From Cristatella mucedo (taxonomy: Eukaryota; Bryozoa; Phylactolaemata; Cristatellidae), in assembly GCA_009760855.2 (NCBI GenBank), contig WPIO01000056.1, forward strand, positions 2,750,001 through 2,814,000: DNA of 64,000 nt, read 5' to 3'. Under the pieces are notes generated by a model that made no database searches, was not told the origin of the DNA, and was given only the letters and a program-made list of their open reading frames with translations. Position 1 is the stretch's first letter. Every line of letters begins with the position of its first letter. The position numbers were made by a program, and so were the translations under genes. Of the stretch, positions 1-12,082 are shown piece by piece.

Positions 1-300
1 AATCCGTTGCCTCACTGGTAACCAGTGCAGGCCGGCGAGAAGTGGAGTAATGTGGCAACTGCGACGCTCACGACAGACAAGCCTAGCAGCAGAGTTTTGC
101 ACCAGCTGCAATCGCCTGATCGCACATGCTGGTAGGCCAGTAAGCAGTGAGTTGCAGAAGTCGAGACGGGATGTCACGAATGCATGGACACACTTGGACG
201 TGGTAGCCTTATCTAAACAAGCCCTAATTTTAGCAATGTTATGAAGCTGGAAATAGGCAGATTTGACTGTGAAGCTGATGTGGTCGTCTAACGAGAGGTC
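1..300 (-). mobile_element. LINE-A (L2/CR1-type) fragment, RT C-terminal region
   Basis: The plus strand matches the reverse complement of the C-terminal coding part of the best LINE-A copy (about 48.9-49.2 kb). The shared stretch runs from the block coding for ITPLLADLHWLP to the block before SAQNLGVIFQSD. It is cut by the window start and breaks off near 300, so only about 100 codons of the region after the RT catalytic domain remain. It is a dead, 5'-truncated remnant. Confidence 0.8.
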
Positions 301-302
301 GC

Positions 303-530
303 TTTGGATAATAACAATAATGACAGCAATAAGAATATATGCATAGAATCTTCAGAGAACTGGATCTCTTTCTCGGCACTCTATACATATTGCATAGAAA
401 GCATTACCAAATGATTTGTGGTAAAATCTGCAAGCAGCAGGCACAGTGCAAGCAGATACATGCATACAAAAGACGAATCACAAAGACCCACCAAATGCTG
501 AAATAAACAGGTTGCGTAATTACACAGGCA
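303..530 (-). mobile_element. Diverged LINE-A 3' tail
   Basis: An A-rich TAA-like start is followed by a diverged version of the LINE-A terminal hairpin (cttcagagaactggatctc) and then by the 3' UTR landmark gacgaatcacaaagaccc. The order matches other LINE-A tails read in reverse. It is an old insertion and contains no coding part. Confidence 0.6.
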
Positions 531-774
531 AAGCTCTTGGGGATTTTTTTCATAAATGCCACGACAGTTCGTGTCCTGACGACACGACAGCCGAGAATGA
601 GTTCCGTACGATGGGAGCGTAAGCATCGCACGCATGGCCAACAAAGGATTTGACCATGGTTCAAAGGTCCTAGGTCAAATGTTCTATGCCAAATGTTCTC
701 GGTCAAATGCTTACTCGCGTCAGAAGAAGAGCTGCTGCCACGATGCCTGACGTTGATTGCCAAGTAGTTCCGTT

Positions 775-930
775 AGGTATGCTAGAGTGAGACAAAAAGC
801 AGGGACCAAAACGTGAGTTACAAGAGCTAGAAGTCAACGGGCTGCTTGGTGGGCAGCCATTGAAGGTGGCTGAGAAGTGGTTAAATGCGGCATCCGCGAC
901 GTTCACGAAAAACAATGCTGCTCTGACGTT
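775..930 (-). mobile_element. Highly diverged LINE-A coding fragment
   Basis: Blocks such as gctgagaagtgg and gcggcatccgcgacgttcac match, in order, the LINE-A segment seen at 12.56-12.67 kb and 48.86-48.98 kb. Many indels make the reading frame unusable. Confidence 0.5.
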
Positions 931-1025
931 GCGTATCAATTATATATTATATAATTATATGTTGCGTATCATTTATAAGAGTTATTTATATATTATATAA
1001 TTATATGTTGAGTATCAATTATAAG
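930..1025. repeat. AT-rich direct repeat
   Basis: Two copies of a unit of about 53 bp lie in tandem. They share the core tatatattatataattatat followed by gttgcgtatca or gttgagtatca. They sit between two LINE fragments and have no coding content. Confidence 0.7.
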
Positions 1026-1101
1026 AATTGCGCCTCGTTTCGCTCGGGCCTACATTGGAATGCAACGCTGAAATTAAAAGTTCCCGAAACTTTTCACGGG
1101 C

Positions 1102-2328
1102 ATGGCAGCTGCCATGTTGTGGTGCAACGGAAATCCTTACCTGATTATCCTTACATCCTTACCTGATGATCCTTGTGATGATCTAGCCGATCGCTTCTCT
1201 CGATTCTTTGTGCAGAAGATAGACAAGATCAGGGAATCCATTCCTGCGATGACAACCTCCCCACTAGAATGCTGTTCCTCGGTTCCTGGCTGCACCTCAT
1301 TGTCTGCATTTAAGCAGGTCACTAGTGATCTAGTCCTAAAGTTCGTATCGCAATCAAAGAAGACAACAAGTCCTCTGGACCCTATTCCCACTGTCCTGCT
1401 CCTACGTTGCATTGATCTGCTGCTGCCATGCATAGCCAACATCAATAATGTGTCATTAGCCTCAGGTCATGTCCCAGCACCTTTCAAAAAAGCTGTAGTC
1501 AGGCCACTTCTCAAGAAAGTAACACTAGACCAAGAGAACTTAAGCAACTACCGCCCAGTCTCCCTTCTACCATTCCTATCAAAGACACTGGAACGGGTCG
1601 TGGCAGACCAGCTGAACTATTATATCGAAAGCTCACACCTTGCTAGTATGTTCCAGTCTGGCCTTAGAGCTAATCACTCCACAGAGTCAGCATTGCTTCG
1701 GGTATACAACGACCTACTTAGGAATGCAGACATGGGTAGAGTGTATCTTCTTGTTTTGCTCGATCTTTCGGCAGCTTTTGATACCATCGATCACAAAATA
1801 CTTCTAGAGCACCTCTCATCTCGCCTGGGCATCACTGGCACTGCTCTGCAGTGGTTCAGGTCCTATCTCAGTGGGAGACTCCAGAGTATTGACGTGAATG
1901 GACAAAGATCATCTGCAGTACCTCTAAAATATGGAGTACATCAGGGCTCTGTGCTAGGTCCGGTTATTTTCACGGTTTATACTCTCCCTCTTGCTGATGT
2001 TATTGCCAAGCACAATCTAGGCTTTCACTTCTATGCGGATGACACTCAGTTGTATCTTTGCTTTGATCCCTCCCAGCCTTCGAGCACCTCAAATTCTCTC
2101 AACTCACTTTCTGCATGCATTGATAACATCCGCACATGGATGGCAGCAAATTTTATAAAAATAAACGATGATAAAACTAACTTACTAGTTATGGGCAAAC
2201 CCAGTGTGATTCAGAGGTTGGAAAGGCTGACTTTCAAAATTGGCTCTGCCAGCATATCCCCAGCTGAATCAGCTCGAAATCTAGGTGTCATATTCCATAT
2301 TCATTCCGAGATAGAACTAAGGAGCTAG
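1102..2328 (+). mobile_element. LINE-A reverse transcriptase fragment, open over 408 codons
   Basis: This is the reverse transcriptase of a non-LTR retrotransposon of the L2/CR1 group. In order it shows the pre-RT linker (about residues 18-90), the motif NYRPVSLLPFLSKTLE, the block FQSGLRANHSTESALLR, the catalytic-site block LLDLSAAFDTIDH, GVHQGSVLGPV, and the catalytic FYADDTQLY (YADD near residue 311). The endonuclease is missing at the 5' side. The C-terminal third and the 3' UTR are missing too, since similarity ends at about 2304 after NLGVIF. In the PQGSV motif the usual Pro is His (VHQGS). It is truncated at both ends and not autonomous, but the frame is still open, so it is fairly young. 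Confidence 0.9.
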
Positions 2329-2489
2329 TTAAATTTCTTGAAAGCCAATGTGGAAGACAGCTTTTAATCTTAGAGAGGTATCGAACGTGACGGCGAGCTG
2401 TAGAAGCAGTCTTCTGAATGAAGCTTTAAAATTGAGGCAGCTGCCGGAAACGACACCTAAATTTTGAGCACGCGGTAATGGTCGCACAA

Positions 2490-3440
2490 CATCACAACAC
2501 CTATTAGAAGAGCAAAGCCTTTAAATCAGCCTCACGCTTAGAGTGTCCTATGAGCAGCAGTTCGGTTTTATCGTCATTTAGTTTCAAGAAATTTTCCGAC
2601 ATCCAGGACCGAATGTCGGCAAGGCAATCATTCAGTTGCTCAGTTGCTGCAGCAGATTCCGACAGTTTGAATGACAAATACAGCTGAGTATTGTCAGCAT
2701 AAAAGTGAAATCCTATTCCATGGGATTTAATCAATCACTTTTCCGAGAGGTTGAATTTAAATGGAGAACAGCAAGGGACCGAGTACAAACCCTTGAGGGA
2801 CTCCACCGGTGACCCGTCTCGAGTGAGACCTGACCCCCACAAGACACGGATTGAACACAATCAGACAAGTACAATTTGAACCACGCCAGTGCCTCGTCTG
2901 CCAGACCGATCGCTGTTCTCAATCGTTCAAGTAGAACATCGTGATAAACGGTGTCGAAGATAGCTGATAGATCTAGCAGAGTTCGCGCAGTGACATTACC
3001 GTCATCGTTGCCACGTAGAATGTCATTGTTAACACGGAGGAGAGCAATTTCAGCGGAGTGATGCCTCTTTAACCCCGATTGAAATGTTTCCGACATTTAA
3101 TTCTTTTCAGTATGTATGACCAGCTGCTTAGCGACAATTTTCTCCAAGAATCTTTGAAAAGAAAGGAAGAAGGGAAACTGGGCGATAGTTTGCAAGGACT
3201 TCTGTATCTAATCCAGGCTTTTTAAGTATGGATCTAGCGATTGCCGATTTGAAGGACTTTGGTACAACCTTTTTTTCCAAAGAAGCATTGCAAATCTCGG
3301 TTATGGCAGCGCTAAGTTGGTCTGCCAGTGAAGAGCACAGAGATGGTGGTATAAGGTCTTCAGGAGACGAACTCTTTTTACTAGACCTTATTCAGGTAGC
3401 CACAGATCGCATGCAGAAACCTCGGAAAACCTTTTAAGGA
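2490..3440 (-). mobile_element. LINE-B (second L2/CR1-type family) RT fragment, degenerate
   Basis: On the minus strand the RT motifs run in the usual order: a block like ANYRPVSLLPFLSK, then FQSGLKRHHSAEIALLR, LLDLSAIFDTVYHD, and FHFYADNTQLY (YADD changed to YADN). The reading frame is broken by stops and shifts. The sequence differs clearly from LINE-A but resembles the element at 18.9-22.3 kb, so I treat these as one family, LINE-B. Confidence 0.85.
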
Positions 3441-5225
3441 AGGTCACAGGTTGTGACCGCGGCCACTGCCGGTCACCGTAGGCAATGAGTTGCCGAGGTC
3501 ACAACGAGGCTTTTCCACTTCGCTGCAGACTTCGCTGAAGAAGAAGAATCTGTGGCATCGGATCGGCCGCCTTTCGAGGTGCGCGGCATCCCTCGTGTCG
3601 ATCTTTCGGAATCATGATCGGCTCTAGAACATTGGTAGAGCAGTTGCGCGGAATAAAGGAGAACCATTTTAAGGCAGTGACCTTCCACTTGACGAAGGTC
3701 GACGCTAAAGCTACGCTTTCTTTCGTTTGATAATATGACTGGAAAATTTGAGAATATTTGGAATATTTGAGTGACCTGCCACTCTTTGAATGTTCAACAC
3801 GTCTATTCATTGCCAGAATTTCTTTCCTAATGTTTCGGCACACCCTTGCTGCTTTAATTATATACAATCTAATCATGTCTATTTACCTTTAAAAACAATT
3901 TATAGAAGTGAATAATGGCTCTCTGATGGTTTTGAGACTGAAGTATATCATGTAGACTATCGAGTTTCAAATTTTGAATTCTACTAGTGAAAAAAATTTA
4001 AACCTTCATTAAAGTGCAGATACATTGTAGCATCATCAAGTAATATGGCTCCTCCGTTAGTGCACGCCTCGCTAGCGATATAAGAAGAGGTAACTGAATT
4101 CACTTTATATGCCCTGGTTTTTACGAAAAAATGTGTAGCTGGTGAGGCGGATTGAATTATTCTGGTCCCGCCTACTGATCAGTGACCCTAACTGTTGAAT
4201 GTTGCGAATCTCGCGCACCTAATTCCCCTTCATTGCATCGCATACACGTTTGCATTCAGATCATAGTTATCTTAGGTAAGTCTTGTGCATGGTGAAATTT
4301 CGGCGCATGCTGTGTGCAAGATGATTACGGTTTAATTAATTCACTTGAAAATTCCTTTCCTTAAATAACAATGCAGATCTTCAAGTTTATTCTATAGATA
4401 ATATTTGCTAAATATATATATATAATTATAATGATATAATTGCTGCTATAAATAGTGCTTTAAAGAATAATGTGGATCTTCGAGTTTATGCTATGCTTAT
4501 TTTTTTAATCAAAAAGTAAGAGACAGCCTTATCAAAAAAGAGCCATTGCATTTTTATAATAACACCATAGGTAAGCACTACACAATTTTCAGGGTATCGG
4601 AAGAGGTAAATGACTTGATGACTATCTTGTAGTAAAAAATGGTTTTATGTATTTGTAATGCTAATGCAGTTTCAGTTGATCTTCATCGCTGGCATGTTAG
4701 GTACTTCAATCCTCAAATCTAAAGTAATACATACTTGCATCCAGCTCTATCTTTTATTTTATTTCGTCATTAAAAACATTTAATATCAACGAGGCGTACT
4801 TGAGTTATTGTCTCATTAGATTTTGATTTAGTGCTCATCCTTCGTCATCAGTCGGTTAGCAACCGCGCCAGCATGGTGCCGCTTGGGCTATTTATGAGAA
4901 GATGGCATAAGAACACCTTGAAGTTTTGAGTGTCCAGTCTGAAAATAAGGTGAGGTTTAATTGTCTGAGGTTAGACCAAAGTAATTTACTCTATGCAGAC
5001 TTTTGGCTTCATATCTTCCATCTGTATGGATTTATTTAATCACATAGTTAGATTCCCTAACTCCAAAATTCTAATGTCGTTGATTCGTTTTAGAAGAGAT
5101 TGAAAACAGCTTTATTCTAAAAACTGTTGATAGCAAATCAAAGGAAGTCTATTGTTTCTCTCACATCTTCTGTCAATTTATAGTCACTACCACATAACTC
5201 ATTGGTAATCTAAAGACATCATCAG
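3441..5225. other. No gene recognised
   Basis: Mostly AT-rich unique-looking sequence. I see no long coding frame with convincing protein character, no RNA gene and no clear mobile-element landmarks. Confidence 0.5.
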
Positions 5226-5227
5226 TT

Positions 5228-5640
5228 TCAGCCTGTTCGCGCCCTCAGGTCCTGTGTAGACAATACATTAGCTGTCCAATTCCTCTGCTTAAAGACTGTT
5301 GGTGACAGAAGCTTTAGTTCTGCAGGTCCTAGACTGTGGAACTCGCTTCCACGATTCTTACGCAACGACAACTACTCTCCTTCTGCCGACTATGGCACAT
5401 CCTTTTCAGCGGTCCTGAGCTGCTACTTCCATGCTACTTACTACTTCAACTGCTCTCATGACTCTGCTATGCTTCCCACTTTCTCTTTGTTGCGTTAAAT
5501 GAAGTCTGTTGGCTACCGAATGCGAACCGAAAGCCGCTTAGGCTGCGAGTGCGCTATACAAAACTCTCCTGCGTAACACCCACATGGTCTTTATGACTTT
5601 GTGGAGTTACAGACGGAGATCCATTACGTTACATTATATT
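5228..5640 (+). mobile_element. LINE-B 3' end with ACATT-type tail
   Basis: It matches the 3' end of the LINE-B element at 21.85-22.32 kb, including cttttcagcggtcctgagct and gccgcttaggctgcgagtgc. It ends in the same target-side sequence (cggagatccattacgttacattata). The last part codes for the C-terminal RT block with the GPRLWNSLP-like motif. It is 5' truncated. Confidence 0.85.
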
Positions 5641-8307
5641 TACGATCCTACCGTACAAAGGCATATATGACACTAGTAGGACATTGCTTCTGCTTCACCC
5701 TCTATTATTATGAACCCTTCTTTCGTGATCCCAAATCTTGTGTTTTTGTCGCTGAGGAATTAAAAGCCGATATTTACTGGGCAGATATCACAAAACCTCA
5801 GATTCGTTCAGCAAGAGCGGCGTGACAGATTTTCACCACACACTTTTTCTTGTGAGCCGCCTTTTCACGAAAACTTACCCATCGAAATAAATTTCACGAA
5901 CAGGTTTACTTGAAAAAAGAAGTCACGATTACATTATTTTCTTAATAGTTAGGGGCCGTTACAAATCAATACATTTTACATTTTAAAATTCACTTCACAC
6001 TGCTATCTTCCTCCCACTTTGGCTCCCATGTAGCTCTGAGAGTTCATTTTAGTGGTTATAATTTTTCTTAATTACTATGAAATATCTTACATTAACCGTC
6101 TCTGCTTCGGTCCCTTTGCATCTTTGGCTAGCTGAGCATTCCAGATTTGGCAGCAATCTAACAAGGTGCGAATTCATTTTTTGCCATATAATTAAATCTT
6201 CTGCAGGTCGGCCTTTCTACTTTTGCAATCGTCATTGAAGTGGTTTGCTTCTATTTAAAACTCTATAGCATACTCATGATACGCAGATAGGATTGATTCA
6301 TTATCACATCAATACAAACGCTCTATGTTATAAATATTGGCAAAGCTAACAATGGGTAACAATCAGTAACTGAGCTGCATCAGGAAACGTTCACTTTTAG
6401 ACCTTTTTCTGTGGCTGACGGGGTTGACATCCGTTGGGATTTTGACGTCATTTGGGATTTCGGCACTCTTTTCGGCACTCACGTGTATTTTTCCTCCGGG
6501 GTTATTACGTCAGTAGTCCTGATACTCCGTATTTTAGTTAGCTCTTCTTGTAAAGCCTAACGAAGGCACATTATATTAATTTTTATAGGTTTTTTTATAA
6601 TTTATGCATTTTATATTTAGAAACAATCATTTTTTGCATAGAACCATCGCCTACTAGTATCTCCTCCCGATCTTAATTTAAAATAATAGTGCTGCTAAAA
6701 CAATTTTCTAATTCTCATGAAAAGTCAGGACGTCAATAAATCCTAAAATGAACTTTCCACTTGCGTCAAAGCCTCTAACGTTTCCATCTGTTAGCATGCA
6801 CGCCATTCAATTGAAATCAGGCTGGATTAGCGATTGGACACAGTTTGTCCCCTGTAAAACCTCCGCGAAGGACTTTTGCACAATTTTCTGGTCTTTTAAT
6901 TTGGTTTCTGTTATTGTCCTGGGGGTTGTGTGCTACTTTCATTAATCGTAATGGTCGGATTGATCTTTCAGACAATCCCCGATCTCTCTATTTGCTTTGG
7001 CTACTCTAAGCGACGCTCAGTCTGAGGTCTCACTTCACTTGCACTTTCAATTTCACTTCACTTGCAGCCCCAAACGATACTCCGTTCTCGTACTTGTGTG
7101 ACCACCAGGTCAAAGATCAAATACAATTGAATCCACCTAATAGTTCGGAGTAAGCCTCGTAGCACCTCAATGTTTGAATGCATCAATATTGAGATCGGTT
7201 AAACTAGCAGCAGCTTATCTTCCGGCAATCTGTGATCTAATAATCTGTAATCTCTAATCCTGTAGTATCACAGTAGCTTATCGTCCTGTAACGCGAGCAG
7301 GCTGCTGGAAAACTGCTGTTCAGTGGATTAGCATGTGCCCACCGCAGTCGGCCAAGTTTGAGGTGATGAATATGGCTAAACTCAATAAATGCTTTCACGC
7401 GAATACGACAGCAAATCAAGCCACTGCGACTATAATTATTGCGTCTAAATAATTATAATTCCTTTTATTTATTTTATTTTATTTATTTATTAATATCCTT
7501 TTATATTTTCATTTTATTAGTGTCTCAACTGCCCAATTCACTGTCTCTGTACTTGGTGCAGCACTTAGCAGCTTCACAAGTCCATCATTAATGGCCCTGC
7601 TGCCATTTTAACCATTCCGTACCGATTTCCAGAGGCTTCTACTAGAATTCGTCAAACCTAAAGATCCATCGGCTCTCATCGCACAGTTAACTCCACTAAC
7701 TTATACGAGCCCACCAATCTGGCCTCATTGCTCATCCGGTCTGCTCGCACCACGCCATAATAATCGTCTGTCGTTGGTCTTCTCAAATTGAGCTGAATTC
7801 GTTAATTGATAAAGTTTTCAGGTCGAAAGAACTGCAGTCCGGTAACTTCAGGCTAAGGTCTCTATCCCTGCTGACCTTACTACTTCGTTTACTTCCACTT
7901 TGCAGAGGATACGTCTGCTCCGATTGGTTTAGACTCCGCCCAAGTTAGTTCTTATTTTCTTATTCTTATTTATTGATCTTCTTATCTTCTAACTATTATC
8001 TCCTAGTCAAATTGCCTATTTAGTATCCTGCCTTTAAGGTCAAATGTGCCAGATTCAGTGCCTGTTAGAGTTGCTGTCGCGGTGGTTGTCTTCCCCTTCC
8101 ACACAGAGGCATTTTGACTTACGAGTATCCCAACTAACGCTCTCGAGCCGTCTCTGCGCAGGTCTTTGCTTTGAGTCGAGATTCGCTAACGGCTATTGCG
8201 GATGGTTTCGCTTCGCGCGCTTCCCCGTATAATTTTAGAACTGCGACTTAGGTTTGCTCGCGGCTAGAGACGGCAGCCCTTAGCCGTGACGGATTTCCGC
8301 CGGAAAG
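5641..8307. other. No gene recognised
   Basis: AT-rich. The short open frames at 5.6-5.8, 6.75-6.95 and 8.04-8.23 kb show no domain or repeat support. A low-complexity TTTA tract lies near 7.46-7.50 kb. Nothing else can be supported. Confidence 0.5.
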
Positions 8308-8315
8308 TGTTAGCT

Positions 8316-9245
8316 CAGAGGTCGGCAAAATCCGGCCTTTATGCCAGATAGGCCCTAGCGAGCACTCTAGTCCGGCCTAAAGCCACCCTAGTTATTTATA
8401 GTTGAATCCGGTCTAATTAATAATTATGATATAATTAATAATAATAAATTTTTGATATAGCGCCCTGCTGAGAACTTGATCTCTTTCAAGGCGCTTTAAA
8501 TTTGCTGCAAAAGAAGCACGATCGAATGGTTAGTAATTGAATTGTCGTGGTTTTTTCCCCCTAATTACTATAATAATAATGATAATTGCGCACTTGATAA
8601 AGCGCCTTCAGAGAACTCAATCCCTTTCTAGGCGCTTTACATTTGATGCAAAGGAAAAGCGATCGAATGGTGAGTGGTATCATGATTGATAAACAACATG
8701 AATAAAATGGTTAGGGGTGACATGCACAGGGTCAGTATGCAAGTGTGCTAGTGGCAGCATGCACAATGTCATCTCACTTAAGCAAATATGGACGAATCAC
8801 AGGGACCCACTAAATGCTGTCCTAAATAGGTGCGTTTTTAATTTCTTTTTTTAATGTGGTCAAATCAGGGGATGTTGTGACGCAAGTCGGGAGTGAGTTG
8901 CAGGCCTTGGGAGCGTACGAACTAAATGCATAGTCTCCAAAGGATTTGAGGTTTGCGTTTGCTTGAGTTTTGATTACTGCTGGTTGCAGTTAAAACTGTT
9001 GTCCATGTTTATTTTTAGAACTGATGCCAGGCGCTATAGAAGCGCGTGGCCGGGTTGGGGTGATAAATGTCTACCGCTACAATTGCCGTGCGTGTCCATG
9101 CATCAGTTGTGGCTTTTTGCTGGTTCGTTCGTCTGGCCACGCCCACTCCGGCGGCCAGCGGAGTGGGCGTGGTTTCTTCTGACCCCAGTGTGCCTTCTTG
9201 ACCTCCTGAAATGACCTTGTAGTCCAAACAATTTGCCGACCTCTA
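8316..9245. mobile_element. hAT-like MITE, copy 1, split by LINE-A tails
   Basis: The left end begins cagaggtcggcaaa and the right end reads tttgccgacctcta, which is a terminal inverted repeat of the hAT type. The two halves (8316 to about 8427, and about 8956-9245) align to the uninterrupted copy at 9792-10196 in inverted orientation. Shared blocks include ttactgctggttgcag and tttatttttagaactgat. LINE-A tails fill the gap between the halves. Terminal base decay hides the target duplication, although tagct occurs at both edges. No transposase is encoded. Confidence 0.75.
8428..8955 (-). mobile_element. Two LINE-A 3' tails nested in the MITE
   Basis: Two TAA-type starts, each followed by the LINE-A terminal hairpin, occur at about 8440 and 8571. 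The first breaks off after about 100 bp. The second runs through the 3' UTR landmarks (gacatgcacagggtcag, gacccactaaatgctgtcc) and stops at aaggatttgagg. Both are strongly 5'-truncated insertions. Confidence 0.85.
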
Positions 9246-9639
9246 GCTTGAAGTAACATTTGAGTGAATTCTTGCTGTTTCCATCACTAAATTTTATTAT
9301 GCAGGGGGTAATTTTAATTTTATTGTATGCTAAAAAGTTTTTATTATTACGTAGTCATGATTTTGTGAGGATTGATATTTTGATTTTAATTTTGTGCGCG
9401 ATGGCTGCTTTTGCAAATAATTGTGTATGTCAGATTATAAATTTGGTTCGAGATGTTTATTGTGTTGCGTATCTTACTAGTCCACAGTAAGTTTTTGCCT
9501 GTTATATACGTGTGCACGGATGAAATTAAGGGGTTACTTTGTTCAGAATTTAAAGGCTTATACTGCGTAGGATAAAATGCAATGAAGTTTATTTTTTACC
9601 TAATTGAAATTGCTCAGGTATTTTAAGTATACGGTTCCC

Positions 9640-10310
9640 TGTGTCGAAAGTTTACGTGCTTGATGGTTTACTGGTAAAGGACTTACAGGGTTTAAGGGCT
9701 TAAGGGTTTAAGGGCTTGCTGGATCAATTGTAAAGGACCTAAAATATTAAGGGATTGATAGTTTACTGGTAAAGGGTTTGACGGTTTAGAGCAGGGGTTG
9801 GCAAATTTTTCGGACTACCGGGCCATTTCAGGAGGTTAAGAAGCAAACTAGGCCAGAAGAAACCGCGCCCACTCTACGAGGCCGCCCAGAGGGAGCCTGA
9901 CAAGATGAAGAAAAAGTCGCAACAAGCGCTCAAATGCTAACGGGAATTATAGGGTCAGACATTTATCATATCTCCCCGGTCAGCTACTTTGGCTTCATAC
10001 AAGCGTCTGATATCAGTTCTAAAAATAAACTCAGGTCGCAGACAACTTGAGCTGCAACCAGCAGTAATGAATTGAAATAAAACCGTGACAACTAAATTAG
10101 GCCGGATCCAATAATAAATAACTAGAGGGTGTTAGGCCGGGCTGGAGTACTGGCTAGGTCATATCTGGCCCAAAGACCGGAGTTTAACGATCTCTGGTTT
10201 AGACTTTGAAGGTATGTGGCTTATGGTTTAAGGGTTTTGTCATTTAATGATAAGGTGGCTTGTGGTTTAGGGTTTATAGTGTTAGAGTTTATTGGGGGTT
10301 TTGGATTTCG
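9640..10310. repeat. Degenerate GTTTAAGG/GTTTAGGG-rich tract interrupted by a MITE
   Basis: On both sides of the MITE the + strand carries many imperfect units such as gggtttaagggcttaagg, ggtttag and gtttaggg. The period is irregular. The look is of a decayed G-rich satellite or an interstitial telomere-like tract. The MITE chose a gtttagag/gtttagac site inside it. Confidence 0.5.
9792..10196. mobile_element. hAT-like MITE, copy 2, with 8-bp target duplication
   Basis: A 405-bp non-coding element starts caggggttggcaaa and ends aacgatctctg. It is flanked by gtttagag (9784-9791) and gtttagac (10197-10204), an 8-bp target site duplication with one mismatch, as known for hAT transposons. It is the inverted copy of the element at 8316-9245 and has no transposase. 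Confidence 0.85.
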
Positions 10311-10614
10311 AGTTTATGCTAAAGAGGAGCCATTCCTTGACGTTCCCGGAGGCCCCTATAGTAAAAAGGTGAAAGGGCTGTCGGGTGGCCAAGACGCCAA
10401 CGGGTCTGTCCTTCAGATCGGTTCAAGGAAGGACGAGGGACTCGTGGCTCTTTTCCTTCCCTAATCCTGGTCTCTTTCCTCTTCTCCCACATCCTGAGTC
10501 TGAGTCCGCGAAGGGCGGCGAACTCGGAGAAGACTGTGTGCTCTGTTGCTTCCGATAACACTAGCCGATACTGACTGTAAACTTGACTCCTTGACTCGCT
10601 GTCTCGTCGCTTAC

Positions 10615-10694
10615 TCTATTACTGCTACTGCAACTGCTACTGCCACTGCTGCCGCTACTGCAACTGCAACTGCAACTGCTACTGCTGCTACTTT

Positions 10695-10726
<32 letters not shown>

Positions 10727-10740
10727 ATAATAATAATACA
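10615..10740. repeat. ACTGCT/ACT trinucleotide tract
   Basis: An imperfect (ACTGCT)n and (ACT)n run passes into TAA repeats, which are the tail of the LINE-A remnant that follows. Long open frames through it are low-complexity artefacts. Confidence 0.85.
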
Positions 10741-10940
10741 CTTGATATAGCGTGCGATGGAAGCATGATCGAATGGTTAGTGATAGCATGCTCAATAAAC
10801 AACAAGATTAACATGGTTATGGGTGACATGCACAGGGTCAGCATGCAAGTGTGATTAGTGGCAGCATGCACAGTGTTAGCATGCATACACACATAAAGGA
10901 TGAATCGCAGTGCGCCATTAAGTTCTGGGATAAACGGTTG
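10726..10940 (-). mobile_element. LINE-A 3' tail with hairpin deleted
   Basis: The TAA tail and the 3' UTR landmarks (gtgacatgcacagggtcagc) are present. The terminal hairpin segment between gatatagcg and gatggaagcatgatcg is gone, about 50 bp relative to other copies. Confidence 0.8.
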
Positions 10941-12082
10941 CGTACGACTTTTAGCTTTGGATTTGTGCTAAGTCTCTACTGATGTCACGCGATCTCAAGC
11001 ATGCACAGTTTCTTCTCATTCACAAAAGTTGCAACGTTGGATTGGAGATTAATCTCGAATCAGATGAAATAGCAGCAGCTGCTGCTGGCCGTAAGCTCGC
11101 ACATCATGCAGAAAGGTCAAGTTTATCTCTTCCAAGTGACAGGTTTGCCGGACGGCTAGGTTTCAAAAGAACTAATCAACCCTACTGATTTAAGAAATCA
11201 CATTTGCTGCGACAAGTAATGTACGATGCTGTCCAGATTCCCTTCTAAGTCTCGTCAGATCGATTCCATTGATCTCTGCCCGTTTATAAAACGGCACAGT
11301 TGTTGCAATTCTCGTTCTCCATGTCATCAATGCACATAGATGCAGACGCTTGCTTTTAATTATTTTATGCTAAATCCGTCGTGCACAACCAAGCAGGCTT
11401 GCAATTAGCGTTCGATGCTAATTGACGCCGGTCAGCTGAGGCCTTTTCACCGGGCTAGTAAAATCGATGCCCGTCTGAACGGCTAGGGCCATACCTGCAC
11501 CGATTAGCCAGCTGGAAATTAGTTCTGCCTCTCGGATCGTCTTTAACAATTGATCGGCCTGCCATTGTGGCCTTGACACCTGGCAAGCAAGGCCTTCTGG
11601 GTGGAATTGAAAAACATCCGGCAGAACGTCAGCTGGTAAGCGAAGCCCACACACATTTCTTTGCTGACCATCGTGCGAGTGATCGTGGCTATTAATTGAA
11701 GATTGAGTTACGTCCGCTCGGCAAAGCGATTAGTCACGCGCTAGCTGCCGTCGGATCGATGACTCTTGTTTGACTGCTTCAACCGAGCTACGGCCATTGT
11801 GGTACGGCTGCCTGTTCTCTCGATTTAAAAGGGGCAAGGCGTCGGCCTAATGCTGGTCTCACGAGCTACATCAAGTTGTTTGCACTCTCAATTTTAACCA
11901 ACAAGGATCAAAGCCGTCTGAGCCCTTGCAGCATTCGGAGCGCTTCAAGCCTAGCGTAATGCAATTTGCTCCTTCCCTGGGTTGGCTCAGGCAACTAGAC
12001 TCATAGCTTTGCTCGGCCACTGGATTCTAACTCAACGGTGCTCTATTTGCTCTCTCCCACCTGTGCTCTCTCTCTCTATCTC
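10941..12082. other. No gene recognised
   Basis: Moderate-GC sequence with only short frames (10.98-11.19 and 11.42-11.65 kb) that carry no domain signal. A short TCTC run lies at about 12.06 kb, just before the next LINE-A tail. Confidence 0.5.
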
